From contig CAUJNA010000466.1 of NCBI GenBank assembly GCA_963377175.1, positions 146,501-210,500 of the forward strand: a stretch of 64,000 nucleotides of DNA. The letters are read 5' to 3'. The notes beneath the pieces were generated by a model, which saw nothing but the letters and a program-made list of their open reading frames with translations, was not told the origin of the DNA and did not search any database. This document shows, in pieces, positions 22,801 through 31,584 of the stretch. This stretch comes from Effrenium voratum. Taxonomy: Eukaryota; Sar; Dinophyceae; Suessiales; Symbiodiniaceae. Position 1 is the first letter of the stretch. Each line of letters starts with the position of its first letter. Position numbers and translations under genes: made by a program.

Positions 22801-24405
22801 TACAGCGTCCACCACATTGCCAGGGTCATCCGACTTCGCAGACTTCCCCTTCTCGCATTCCACCTGCTCCTCAGCAGACCTCTTCTTTCTTTCTTCGCTC
22901 TCTTGCACTGCCACAATGTACCGCTCCTCACGCTCTTTGATGCGTCTCACTCTCTCCTTGCCCTCGTCGGACTTGCTCATCTCCGCCATGATCCTCTCCT
23001 TGCAAACACGGCTGTGCTGCTTGTGGGACAAACCATGTCGAGCTCGCTCACAGCCATCACATCCTTCAGTGTAACCATAAGCTTCCAGCTCCACATCTCG
23101 TCTAATATAAATGCCCCTCGGCACGTAATTCTTCTTCTTCTTCTCGATCATCGGCGGCTCACCTGCATCATCTACTTCCGGTAAGTCAATTTCAAGCCGT
23201 ACATCTGGCAGGGCTCGTCGTACATCTGGCTGGGCGTCTATCCTCGGCCGGAGTTGCCATGGCAAACCAACAAAACTGCTCAACTCGTCCGCTCTCCACT
23301 TTTCCTCCTCCGGCTTCCTCTTGATCGTCCATGTGCGCACCACTCCTTCTGCTGTCCCAATCCACCTCATCGCTGTGCCCTCCTGGATACCCAGGTATAT
23401 TCCTGGCTCAAACTTCGCCTCAAGTTTGCTCCGATCTCGCTCTCCTTTCAGCGGCTGATACCAAACGCACTCACCGAACTCGGGCAGCTCAATCCTCCAC
23501 TTCTTCCCAGTCGATCTCTCGTACGGTGTAAAGCCATCTGCACCTCGTTGAAAACGGGAAAGCAGGGTTCCGCAGTAATCGACCAGCCAACACAATATTG
23601 GGTGTCTCGGTCCAATAGAAATTCCGTACCGAGACTCCAAGCTGCTCTTCAAAGTTCGGGCTTGCGCCTGTAAACGACCAACAGCAGATTCAATCGGACC
23701 ATTGGTCTGTGACTCTCCTTTCACAGCATCTTCAAACCCAATACCAGGTAAACGAAGCTGTGCCGCTGACCTCAAGGCAACCAGCGATCTCTCCGTGTCC
23801 GTCTTCAGCACCGCGTCTTGCAGACCCAAACATTTCAAAAGCTTGACCACAATCGCCGTGTTATACTGGTGGACCACACCCTTGCCAGGTAAAGCCACAG
23901 AGAAAACCCTCTGAGACTTCTCATCTATAATTGCCAGCAGAGGTAGCGCACTGTCATCTGACTTCTTCCCCAACTGGAAATAGTCCATGCTCACCCTGGG
24001 TCTTGCACGTCCAGCCTCTTCTCGACTTGCTCGATTCTGCTGATGCTGCAACGCTCGGCCTTTGCCTCTAACGCAGTGCCCGCACCAGCTCCTGTACGGA
24101 ATGTGGCTGATGTTGTGCTGTCTCACCTCATCTGCAGTTGGCTTGATAGGAGACCTTTGTCCCAATCTCTCACCAACCTCTTCAAATTCTTCATGCAGCA
24201 TCTCTTCCGGTAAATCGCCCTGCTCCTCACCCAGCTCAAAGATACCTGGTTCAGCATCCTCTCCTTCACGGCTGCTGGGCTGGTACAGGTCGCTCCGTCC
24301 ATCGTCGTCCTCCACGGGCTTCGGCTGCTCATCCTCGTTGGCACCAACTGCACCAATGTCTTTGACCGGACTTACAGCATCCCAGGGGACATCATCTCTC
24401 AACAC
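19867..24405 (-). CDS. Pol: integrase, methyltransferase-like, RT, RNase H
   Basis: 1512 codons from an in-frame GTG; translation more likely enters by -1 frameshift from ORF1. Visible in order: a His/Cys zinc motif (about 96-111); an integrase core with D141, D203 and E239, the last two separated by exactly 35 residues; a Cys-Cys-His-Cys motif (from C449, in GCDGCERARHG); an acidic linker; a methyltransferase-like region (about 650-930) with ELFSPPRV, CPPCGPFS (714-721) and HEHPE (E767); the reverse transcriptase (from about 1010) with its first Asp in FLDVRRAHW and the double Asp in LHGDD (D1185, D1186); and RNase H (from about 1353) with YSDSDD, SSGESEF, FDASAA and SADLGTK. The usual RT YVDD box is HGDD here. 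It would act in cytoplasmic particles and then the nucleus. No stop or frameshift interrupts it. Confidence 0.92.
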   Translation of the reverse strand: MLRDDVPWDAVSPVKDIGAVGANEDEQPKPVEDDDGRSDLYQPSSREGEDAEPGIFELGEEQGDLPEEMLHEEFEEVGERLGQRSPIKPTADEVRQHNISHIPYRSWCGHCVRGKGRALQHQQNRASREEAGRARPRVSMDYFQLGKKSDDSALPLLAIIDEKSQRVFSVALPGKGVVHQYNTAIVVKLLKCLGLQDAVLKTDTERSLVALRSAAQLRLPGIGFEDAVKGESQTNGPIESAVGRLQAQARTLKSSLESRYGISIGPRHPILCWLVDYCGTLLSRFQRGADGFTPYERSTGKKWRIELPEFGECVWYQPLKGERDRSKLEAKFEPGIYLGIQEGTAMRWIGTAEGVVRTWTIKRKPEEEKWRADELSSFVGLPWQLRPRIDAQPDVRRALPDVRLEIDLPEVDDAGEPPMIEKKKKNYVPRGIYIRRDVELEAYGYTEGCDGCERARHGLSHKQHSRVCKERIMAEMSKSDEGKERVRRIKEREERYIVAVQESEERKKRSAEEQVECEKGKSAKSDDPGNVVDAVLGDVSGQVSEGAVRNEAALGGGLDSDMGTAAGGGGDDVVLMSDENSAGDDSAPAMQIGALHVMSRGQSTDFKEAVREASICETAMLLMEEDIEDRRLLLQVGAISVQDAYDLGQPIIAELFSPPRVSDEARRRGIGSGVALDLTTSDEYGNPWDFTIAEVRKRAADLIEWLSPDLLIGCPPCGPFSQMQNLNKDRADPEIMESKLREGEQHLQFCCKQYARQHERGKYFVHEHPETAASWKYECVKEVEQLPGVLKVVGDMCEQGMFIQDEHGVGRVRKPTAYLTDSVCIAEELAKRCSNDPDAIAVWRRTDDGARTGRMPGQKGPCWESVTRRVTLDLSNGILLQDLRDVHSASRSDLHFKIPDNCYRTETLFYFVREGRNWHRHVPLVGGKAKQCEVYPRPLIRSILRGLRKQLKKRIPMSALEFGPTNQEEDLDLSTVPDEDWCTFVDEVSGKALEASKVQAARAEEIDYAQRYQVWTVVDTDECYKATGKPPISTRWIDLDKGDINRPNYRSRLVVQEVRSSEIEAIFAATPPLESIRMLLSLQRSGNERDHKGRRKKVMFLDVRRAHWTAKIFRLVYVQLPDEAGVGPGKCGRLNKAMYGCRDAAACWELEITDCFTTAGFCPGIGSPVLFCNQTRDLQVTLHGDDITTLGFEDDLFWMKSMLEERYELKFGGLLGPDEPDVREVSVLNRLVCYGEYATTIEADPRHVEILVNTLNLQQGKSVSSPGVSNDGGDVTPLEPSDASQYRSLVMRCNYLALDRPDIHFASKELARSMQHPTKGSWNGLKRLVRYLSGCKRLVWRYDEQPTQTCLRMYSDSDDGGCVQTRKSTSCGALYHGRHLLKFYSATQHVIALSSGESEFYAGIKAGSTLLGGISTMKDLGCDFEAVLVFDASAAKALMSRRGHGKAKHISRCFLWLQQRIHEGEIRLEKVGTAKNSADLGTKHLAGPRIQELCTEMCLQFIEGEHGMALHV

Positions 24406-26849
24406 TCCATGGCCTCCACAATCGCCTGCCTGCCAAAACCCACAGAATCAGCACCAAGCACCACCAACTTCTGCACATAGACTCCATCCACCTGGTAAAG
24501 TCTCATCCGCTCACCTGTGGCCAGCTCCTCGATATAGCTCACCTTGTCCTCTGCTTCCAGAACGATCCGATGACCTCGATTGGCTACCTGCGCAGCAGAC
24601 ATCAACGGCTTGTGAACATCCGCCACAGAAAACTGCGTAGCTCGAACCTGTTGCTCCTCTGTCACCACCACTGGAACCACTTTGGCCATCTCCGGAACCA
24701 ACTGACCATTTGCAGACAAGAATGTCACACCAGGGTCCGGTGCTTCATGATCATAATCCTCAAACGTATGTGCAGGACAAACTGATGCCGCGGCTCCACT
24801 GTCCACCGTAACCAAGATCTCACGACTTCCCGGTCCATGGACAGCTCCTCGATTCTCAGCTGATCCCCAACTGCTCATTGCATTCGTTGCAGAATACCAG
24901 ACCTTGCGACCCAATGCACACAGATGCTTGATCACCAAACTTCCCATCGGGACAGAAGAACCAACTGTCGTCGGCGCTGAGCTTGTTGCTCCCCCTTGTG
25001 TGGTCCCTGTTGGCGACATAGGCATTGACATCTGTGACTGCGGGCTGGTAGGCGGGTTGCACTGCCTCTGGTACTCCTCCATGGCCGCTTTCGCGTAAGC
25101 TGACTGCAGTTGAGACAACCTGGAATCTTGGCGGGCATCAACGGTGTTGAGGGCCTTGGGTTTGGACCAGCAACTGTCCTTCGTGTGCCCTGTTTTGCCG
25201 CAATTGTAGCAAACAGGACCCTTTCCGTTACCTCCTTTCTTCCCTTTTGATTTGCCGCCATCCTTACCCTTGCCCTTCATCTTGCCTTTGCTGCCGTCTT
25301 TTCCTCCTTTGCCTTTGTCATGGGATTTTCCTTTGCCTTTGCCCTTCATTTTGCAATCTCTCGCCGAATGCGGTCCTCCGCAGTTGTAACATCCACCTCC
25401 TTTCTGCACACCCACAGAACCAACATCCATTGACGTAGAGGATACGGGCACCACCTGGTCTAAGTAAGCAAACACCTCTTCTCGCAAGCTCAGATACGTT
25501 GTGTAACGACCTGCATTTAATTGCAAATGCTCTCTCAGCTTGGAAGGACACATGTGCACCAAGGCTGCCATCTTCATCGAATCTGAAATCCGTTCTGATC
25601 CAGGGGCAATCTCATAATCCACGATCCTGTTCTCCCACGCCACAACCTCAGCTGCAAGCCTTTCCAGTGCGACCCCTTCAGTAGGGTTTGTTATCCGGAT
25701 GAGTTGCGCTCTCTGTCGCCCAATCGTCACCGGATTGAACCTCACCTGCAATAACCTGAAGGCTTCGAACCCGTTCGGCCTCCGAGCTTGCCGCACCAAA
25801 CTCTTTGCTTCGCCAGCCGTGTACGTGGACAAGATTGCAAATATATTCGTGTCCGCATAGTCCAGCAACAATGCATCAATGTACTCAAAATTTGCTTTCA
25901 CCTGCTCGATGTTCAAAGCAATTTTCGGTTGCCGCTGCACTATGTCCTCTAAAACCTCATACACCCCCGGCATGGAACTGTCGCAAAGTGTGATCACAGA
26001 ATCCGTCCAATCCTGAAAAGATACCTTGCTGTCCGTCGGATTGTACACCAGAGGTTTTGCCAGTGCACGACCATCGACTCCACCTTGCTGAATAGCGTAC
26101 GCAACTGCAGGGCTCATCTGAGGTAAGCCACCTTGAACTCCTCCAATGTTAAAACTCTGTGATGCGCCACCCAAATTCGGTCCCGCTGGGGGCCTTCCCG
26201 GCGGGGCCGATGGCACACCGCCCGCGTTCGCTGATGGTCCGCCCGTCGGGCTCGATCCTCCGGCATCAACCGAAGCACCCAATCCCGTAGGCTGACCTTG
26301 CAAACGTCCCCGCACTGCATGTATGGATTGACCAAGCTGTTGTATCTGATCCTGTGTTGCTTGATGTGCTTGCAAAACCTGGACCATCTGATCTCTCTGT
26401 TGCTGCTGTTCCTGCGCAAAACCTTGTTGAACTTGCGTCACAACTTGTTGCACAACCGCCTCCGTGATCTGTTGTGTTGTCTGAACAGCTGCGCCAGTGC
26501 CCATAACTGCTTGCCCAAGCTCGTCAAGCCTGCCACGTTGACTCTGCTGCTCCTGCAAAAGCTGTTGCAATGCCTGCGCAATCTGTGTCAAATCCGGTGT
26601 GCCTCCTTGGCCTTGCAACCCGCCCGGCTGATCTGCCATCTCACTGTGATAAGACTCCACCACAAAGGCCAGAACCAGGGATAAAGCTGCAAATGCCCAC
26701 GCACACCAATTGCAGGGTCTGAACCGAGTGATTCCCAGGTTCTTGTACCCCAGGATCACTGTGTCAGCAGAGGCTGCCTTCAGGTAGGCTTTGCCTCGAG
26801 CTCCAGGCGATCTATGGCTGCTGGTTCCGCGGTCCAGCTCCGCTACCAT
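24399..26849 (-). CDS. Gag with zinc knuckles and aspartic protease
   Basis: The frame is open from 26948, but that ATG spans the target-site duplication, so it cannot belong to the element. The next ATG (26849) uses the last LTR base and lies on the primer-binding site. A third (26639, MADQPGG) gives a conventional Gag start. Numbered from 26948, a hydrophobic segment (FAALSLVLAFVV) ends just before residue 104. A Gln-rich coiled region follows (about 110-200), then a capsid-like middle. Two zinc knuckles follow: C520 (CYNCGGPHSARDC, one residue short of the CX2CX4HX4C form) and C580 (CYNCGKTGHTKDSC, canonical), separated by a Lys/Gly-rich basic stretch. The protease has VDSGAAAS with catalytic D716. 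The stop overlaps the pol frame by 7 nt. Confidence 0.88.
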   Translation of the reverse strand: MVAELDRGTSSHRSPGARGKAYLKAASADTVILGYKNLGITRFRPCNWCAWAFAALSLVLAFVVESYHSEMADQPGGLQGQGGTPDLTQIAQALQQLLQEQQSQRGRLDELGQAVMGTGAAVQTTQQITEAVVQQVVTQVQQGFAQEQQQQRDQMVQVLQAHQATQDQIQQLGQSIHAVRGRLQGQPTGLGASVDAGGSSPTGGPSANAGGVPSAPPGRPPAGPNLGGASQSFNIGGVQGGLPQMSPAVAYAIQQGGVDGRALAKPLVYNPTDSKVSFQDWTDSVITLCDSSMPGVYEVLEDIVQRQPKIALNIEQVKANFEYIDALLLDYADTNIFAILSTYTAGEAKSLVRQARRPNGFEAFRLLQVRFNPVTIGRQRAQLIRITNPTEGVALERLAAEVVAWENRIVDYEIAPGSERISDSMKMAALVHMCPSKLREHLQLNAGRYTTYLSLREEVFAYLDQVVPVSSTSMDVGSVGVQKGGGCYNCGGPHSARDCKMKGKGKGKSHDKGKGGKDGSKGKMKGKGKDGGKSKGKKGGNGKGPVCYNCGKTGHTKDSCWSKPKALNTVDARQDSRLSQLQSAYAKAAMEEYQRQCNPPTSPQSQMSMPMSPTGTTQGGATSSAPTTVGSSVPMGSLVIKHLCALGRKVWYSATNAMSSWGSAENRGAVHGPGSREILVTVDSGAAASVCPAHTFEDYDHEAPDPGVTFLSANGQLVPEMAKVVPVVVTEEQQVRATQFSVADVHKPLMSAAQVANRGHRIVLEAEDKVSYIEELATGERMRLYQVDGVYVQKLVVLGADSVGFGRQAIVEAMEC
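24435..24441 (-). promoter_or_regulatory. Candidate -1 ribosomal frameshift site
   Basis: The minus strand reads G GGT TTT in the Gag frame, fitting the X XXY YYZ slippery rule. It lies about 30 nt before the Gag TGA. After a -1 slip the pol frame is open without a stop (WQAGDCGGHGVLR) into ORF2. A downstream stimulatory structure was not established. Confidence 0.6.
26831..26848 (-). promoter_or_regulatory. Primer-binding site, initiator-Met tRNA type
   Basis: Directly after the 5' LTR the minus strand reads TGGTAGCGGAGCTGGACC. TGG pairs with the tRNA CCA end. The following bases imply an acceptor strand with U72, matching the A1:U72 pair of eukaryotic initiator tRNA. There is no spacer between LTR and site. 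Confidence 0.75.
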
Positions 26850-26947
26850 GACAAACTTTATGGCAGCTAGCTCTTGTTTCTTCTGGCTGCGGATAGATAC
26901 ATGCACTTGATCATAGCCAAAAGGCGGAGACCTGTCAACTCTATGCA
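26849..26947 (-). repeat. 5' LTR (99 bp)
   Basis: TG...CA termini, 98/99 identity to the 3' LTR. No TATA box was recognised. Confidence 0.93.
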
Positions 26948-26952
26948 TCTTT
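26948..26952. repeat. Target-site duplication, right copy
   Basis: TCTTT, matching 19729-19733. Confidence 0.9.
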
Positions 26953-27027
26953 GCTTCGATTCGACTAGACCCGCCTGCCGCAGCCGGAAGCTCTCAGCCT
27001 GGCAACGGGGGGCAGAGAGACGAGGGA

Positions 27028-27115
27028 AACCGCGCTCGCTTTGGGACGAGGCACCCCTGACCCAAAAGGAAGTGGTTGATTTAGCATATTTGTTCAATCT
27101 GGGTATGGTTGTCAA
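27028..27115 (+). repeat. Diverged direct repeat, copy 1
   Basis: Shares CGCGCTCGCTT, CCCCTGACCCAAAA and the following bases with 27557-27640. Each copy abuts a member of the ~100-bp dispersed family, so the duplication covers a larger composite block. Confidence 0.6.
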
Positions 27116-27157
27116 AATGTCCAAGGCACCAGGATTGTTTGAACTCATCCTTCAATC

Positions 27158-27290
27158 TGGGGTATGGTTGTCAAAAAAATCAAGCCACCGGGAATTGGAC
27201 CGCAGGTTTTGGTGTTGGTCCTTGGTTCCATTGTCAAGGGGGCCCTCCCATTTTGGGGTTAGCCTATGGTTGACCCACAGCCAGACTCCG
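27158..27290 (-). repeat. Dispersed ~100-bp family, copy 1
   Basis: The reverse strand reads CCCCAAAATGGGAGGG, AATGGAACCAAGGACC, AAACCTGCGGTCCAATTCC and GACAACCATACCCC. These are the same ordered blocks as the other copies listed. Confidence 0.6.
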
Positions 27291-27556
27291 GCTTAGATCT
27301 GTGGCTACAAGTTTTCATGGAGAAAGATCCATCGCAAACAGACAGGCGATCAAGTTCTTCCGTCGTGTACCCATTCTACGACTCTTAAGAGTTGGAACCG
27401 CCAACCAAAAGTGGTGGGCATAACTCCAGCCACCGACTTCTGTCCACCAAAGGGTCCCTACTTAAAATTGACAAATGCAACTTTGAGGTTCGTTGACCCG
27501 AGTTACGGCGCTGAATCATTGCTCTCATAACCAATGGATAGACAGCCTCCAAGGCC

Positions 27557-27640
27557 CCGCGCTCGCTTAGGGACGACCCCTGACCCAAAAAGAAGTTGAT
27601 GTTGAACTAGTCCTTCAATATGGCTCTGGATGTCGAAAAT
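27557..27640 (+). repeat. Diverged direct repeat, copy 2
   Basis: Partner of 27028-27115, with small deletions. Confidence 0.55.
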
Positions 27641-27647
27641 AGGGTAA

Positions 27648-27745
27648 CCCCAAAATGGGTTGCCCTGGTCAATGATAGCATGGACTAAGACCTGTAGTCC
27701 AATTCCTGGTGGCTTGAAATCTTGACCCATACCCATATGGCACCT
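27648..27745 (+). repeat. Dispersed ~100-bp family, copy 2
   Basis: Contains CCCCAAAATGGG, GACTAAGACCTG, TCCAATTCCTGGTGG and CTTGACCCATACCCATATGG in the family order. Confidence 0.65.
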
Positions 27746-28010
27746 TTTCTCCGCAATTGATTGTGCATGGAACCCCCCCCGGGTGTTGAACTTCCCATGT
27801 TGCACAAGCACCCCCCTTACCCGAACGGGACGGGCACTGGCAAATGGTCGCGCAAAATCAGGCCAAAGTCATTTATTTGCACAGGATTGTGATCATCACT
27901 TCATCTGATGTTTAAGTACCTGCGACCCCCAGTTCGTGCTTTTTTTCTTCTCCAGTTCCCACTGATGGCTTCTTAAAAGACCGAGCCCTTGGCATCCCGC
28001 GGTGGATCAC

Positions 28011-28045
28011 GCCTCCATTCGCCTGACCTCCAGCTGGTGCTGCTC
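28011..28045 (-). CDS. Tiny exon candidate
   Basis: Reads EQHQLEVRRME between acceptor TTTGGCAG and a GT donor (GAGGC then GTGATC). Charged helix. It lies alone on this strand between the retrotransposon and the next exon set; family unknown. Confidence 0.35.
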
Positions 28046-29600
28046 CTGCCAAACCCGAAAGCTCAGCGGGTCCCCCCGGAAAGCTCGACCTTCCCGGAAC
28101 GCCTTTGGCACGAGAAGTGGTAGCCACTGAGGGCATAAAACTGTTGGAGAGTTGCTGATGGATGTCCCGAAGAATTCATCACTTCATCAAACGGGCCATC
28201 CAAACTTGAGAAAAAACCCGCCGCCAACGCCCAACGTGCGGGCTTTGGTTTCTCTCGTCCAAAAAAGAAACCCCCAACATCTGCTGCGGGTTCGCGGAAG
28301 CAACTTGAAGATGTGTGTTTCAAGTTGCGGTCGCCCAAAGATCCGGCTCAAAAAACTCCGCTGAAAAAAAGAGAGAGGAAAGCCGCGATCCGACGAACGC
28401 AATTGTCACTCCGCCAAGGCTTTTCCAGCTGGGTAACTGGCTCCTCGGTTTTTTATAGGATGGTCCGCTCCTTTGAAACCTTCGGCACGCTGAATCAATC
28501 CTTTCGGAATCCCATCCTTTTCCATCGCCGTTCAAGGTTGACATGATCCCAAGCAAAGCCAAAGGATGGCCATGGGAGAGCAGCGAAAGCCAGGACGCCA
28601 GGAGCCCCTTCGGTGGACTCCCAGGTTCTCTTCGGTGGACTTTCGCCCCTTCGCCGAAACCTTCGAAGTGCCGCGAGTGGGCCGAAACCTTCGAGTCCTT
28701 CGCTTTGAAAACTGGGGACGGGGTTCTACGGCATGTCCGGAAGGCTGTGTGACCTGACACATCCTTCCGGGTGGGGCGGGCAGCCCGAGGCGGTCCTTTT
28801 GGATGTTGAGAAGGTTCTCATACTCCAAAGTCGCACCTGACGTTGACGGCAAACCCGAAAGCCGGTTTGTTCATCTCGCAGAAAACCCCCCCGCAACCCA
28901 ATGGCATCTCCCAAAGGATTCGTCGATTCGAACTCATGTCGGTTTGGGGTTTCGTGTTAGCCAGGAGAGGGAAAAAAAAGCCCTCAGGAAACGCCGCGGG
29001 TGGGTCGGTCCATCGAGACAGCTTTGTGACAACCTGCGGCGATTGCAAGCTGGAACAGCTGACAAACAAAAAGCTGCAACACACCAAGGAGCAAGGATGA
29101 AACGTGTCCATGCGGCGGTTGCTTGACTGATCACTCATGCTGGTGCTTCATGGACAGAGGGGAGAACATTGTGGGAGTGCTCATCTTGAACCCCAGCTTT
29201 CAGCCTCCCTCCGCTTTGTAACACGTAGCCAGGTGGAGCCTATGGAACCTCAGAAGACACGAGCCCTTCAATGAGACGCCTCGGCTGAAAACCTGGCTCC
29301 GGGTCGAACGAGCATTCCGGCTGATGAAAACTACGGAATGTCACCCATGGGAAATGATCTTTGGCCAGAAAACTTGCCCCAGGAAGATGTCCATCCTATC
29401 TTTTCCGAGTCGATCTTGCGTTCGGAAAGCAACTTGGCCCGACTCCTCGGGACACCAAACCTCAAATATGTCCAAATCCCACTTCACAGTTCGACCCCGA
29501 AACCCCGAAACTCCGGAAAAAATACGCTCCAAATCCACATCAAACCCCCAAAAAAAATGAAGAACAAAACCACAAACCTCGTTTTTGTTCCTTCTTCTCT
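28046..29600. other. No gene recognised
   Basis: Unique sequence with competing short frames. A T18-type tract at about 29612-29630 ends the stretch. Confidence 0.3.
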
Positions 29601-29664
29601 CCTTTTTTTCGTTTTTTTTTTTTTTTTTTTCCGCGTGATCTTCGCTCAGGAAGAAACACCTCCG

Positions 29665-29780
29665 CCCAAAAACGGGCTGCGCGCCGGGCTCCAGAGCTGG
29701 GCGCTGAGCTCGGGCGCCTGCGGTCTCGGCGTCCGACGAAGAGAAGCGACGAGGGAGAAGAGCCCCAACAGGATTCCCCT
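29665..29780 (+). CDS. Exon-like open segment, plus strand
   Basis: The frame RAPELGAELGRLRSRRPTK, continuing RSDEGEEPQQDS, has coiled-coil and then charged-tail character. Overlapping frames are also open, so the strand is uncertain. Confidence 0.3.
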
Positions 29781-29869
29781 TTTTGACCCCAAGATAGGCT
29801 TAAACCCAGAGATTCCCTTTTTGAGGGTCATGACGCACCCCTGGGTTTAAGTCTACCCTGGGGTAGTCA

Positions 29870-30010
29870 AAAAGTGGAACCCTGCCCCCATGTGGCTGTG
29901 GATCAAAAGTAAACCACCAGCGGACCGCAGGCTTTAGTCTTTGGTTCCATTAGAAGGGTTCCATTTTGGGTACCTTTTTGACCCACTGCCATGTGGCTGT
30001 GGGTCAAAAC
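29870..30010 (-). repeat. Dispersed ~100-bp family, copy 3
   Basis: Reverse-strand blocks include CCAAAATGGAACC and GACTAAAGCCTGCGGTCC, with TTTTGACCCA boxes on the outside. Confidence 0.55.
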
Positions 30011-30515
30011 CCCGGTTAGCCCCCAGTGAACATCCCAATCCCCACTAAAATAGGTTCTAAAATGGGTGGTGCACCTACCAACCAAAATGGGATGCCATTG
30101 GTTTGGACAACCACCCATACTGTGGATGGTTGCGCAATCCATTTCGCACCACCTAAGAAACCCTGGGAGGATGCTTACAAAATCCATTTCTCACCTAAGA
30201 AACCCTGGGAGGATGATTACAAAATCCATTTCTCACCTAAGAAACCCTGGGAGGATGATTACAAAATCCATTTCTCACCTAGGAAACCCTGGAGGATGAT
30301 TCCCCGGTAATTAAATACCAAAGACAAACGGTTTCAACCATGGTTTCAAAGTGGTGCGAAATGGATTTCGTCCATCCACAGTATGGCTGTGGTTGTCAAA
30401 ACCGTTTTGGGATCCCATTTTGGTTTGTAGGTGCACCACCCATTTTTGGGGATTGGGATGTTCACTGGGGCTACGGCATTTTGACCCATGGCCATATGGC
30501 TGTGCGTCAAAACCC
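29990..30515. mobile_element. Foldback element with internal tandem repeat
   Basis: The left arm (about 29990-30155) and the reverse complement of the right arm (about 30345-30510) share, in order, CAGTGAACATCCCAATCCCC, ATGGGTGGTGCACCTAC, CCAAAATGGGAT, the ACAGTATGG/CATACTGTGG segment and GAAATGGATT/AATCCATTTCG. The arms enclose 42-bp direct repeats. No ORF or terminal duplication was identified; it resembles a non-autonomous foldback transposon. Confidence 0.6.
30155..30303 (+). repeat. 42-bp tandem repeat (about 3.5 units)
   Basis: Units start at 30155, 30197, 30239 and 30281 with AAGAAACCCTGGGAGGATGA or a close variant. The period is a multiple of three, so all frames stay open. Confidence 0.9.
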
Positions 30516-30519
30516 TGTA

Positions 30520-31295
30520 CTGGTGAACATCTCCTGATAGATGGTACATGGGTGTTCATCCGCCCCAAAATGGAGGCTTAGGTTGTGACCCATGGCCATA
30601 TGAATTTCAACCAAACAGTTTATTCAATTCGGGGGTGGTTTGTGTCTTTAGAATAAGGGACACCACTGTCTTAAACTCGGGGTCTGGTGTTTGGCCCAAG
30701 TAGCCTGATTCCCCAAACCCGGGGAGAAGCACCCCCTATGAATAAACAGGGGTTGATGAATATGGGGTCAACATTAAGAAGAAGAAAGAACCCAAAGCCT
30801 TGCTTTCATTTGAAAAGGGTCAACTACTGATGCTTGAAACAAATCGAAATCCCTTCGAAAACGAGATGCTTGACAACATTCTTAGCTTTAAAACAAAGAG
30901 GGGAATCGAATAATTCCAGGGTTTCTGAAAGGTGATGCCAAATGGACTTCGTCCATCCACAGTAACGTCTCAAAAGATGTGTCTGGGAAGTACGTGTTTA
31001 CTACGAGGTCAACGAGGGCTCGAGCATCACACCAAAGAGGAAATTCCCTTTAGGCCCAAGGTGATGTCATCCGCCAAAAGAAGAAAAAGGAGGCCCTGCC
31101 AAAGCTGCCTCTCAGCACCGAATACTGCCTTTTGGCCCAAACATTTTCCAAGGCTATGAATCTTGACACAGGTGTCCTTTTGGCAAAATAGAACATGTTG
31201 AGTGCTTGGCAAACCAACAAATCTAAACCAGTGGTTTACCCATGTCGAAAAGGATACCTATCACTGGGCTGTCCTCAGATCCCCCGCTAAAAGTC
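30520..31295. other. No gene recognised
   Basis: Repeat-derived fragments (a further CCATATGG/TTTTGACCCA box near 30480-30610) and otherwise unremarkable sequence. Confidence 0.3.
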
Positions 31296-31298
31296 GAA

Positions 31299-31338
31299 CT
31301 TTTAGTGGGTTAAATGGAAATCCAACCACTAAAAGCCT
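31299..31338. repeat. Hairpin-forming inverted repeat
   Basis: CTTTTAGTGG and CCACTAAAAG face each other across about 18 bases; GCCTAAAAGGCTAAAAGGCT repeats follow. Confidence 0.6.
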
Positions 31339-31464
31339 AAAAGGCTAAAAGGCTAAGGAACCGGATGGCTGGGAGCCACCAAGATTCGGACGCCTTCGAA
31401 CGAAAGCCTCTCAGAACCGAATCGCAGCCGCCCACCCCGAAGCCACACCCCCCCCCCCGCCGAG

Positions 31465-31556
31465 TCCGCCGAAGGCGTGGAGCAGCTGTGCTCCGACTGC
31501 GGCCAGGCTCCGGGGAGCGACACGGAGCTTTGCCGGGGACGTTGTGGGCCAAAACC
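31465..31556 (+). CDS. Exon-like segment with cysteine pairs
   Basis: The plus-strand frame reads AEGVEQLCSDCGQAP and then DTELCRGRCG. The two CXXC/CXXXC pairs could bind a metal. The alternative frames are Arg/Pro-rich. Borders not determined. Confidence 0.3.
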
Positions 31557-31584
31557 GAGACTCAGTTGCCCAAAGGAGCCAGAA

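Larger units (their letters stand above)
19734..26947 (-). mobile_element. Complete Ty1/copia-type LTR retrotransposon
   Basis: A 7214-bp element bounded by 99-bp direct repeats that start TG and end CA and differ at one position (19754 G, 26869 A). It is flanked by the 5-bp duplication TCTTT. Reading the minus strand, the order is: 5' LTR, primer-binding site adjoining it, ORF1 (Gag, two zinc knuckles, aspartic protease), a 7-nt overlap, ORF2 (integrase, methyltransferase-like region, RT, RNase H), polypurine tract, 3' LTR. Integrase before RT is the Pseudoviridae order. Both ORFs are uninterrupted, so the insertion looks young and may be active. Odd points are the very short LTRs, the split ORFs with protease in the Gag frame, and the extra domain. 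Confidence 0.93.
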
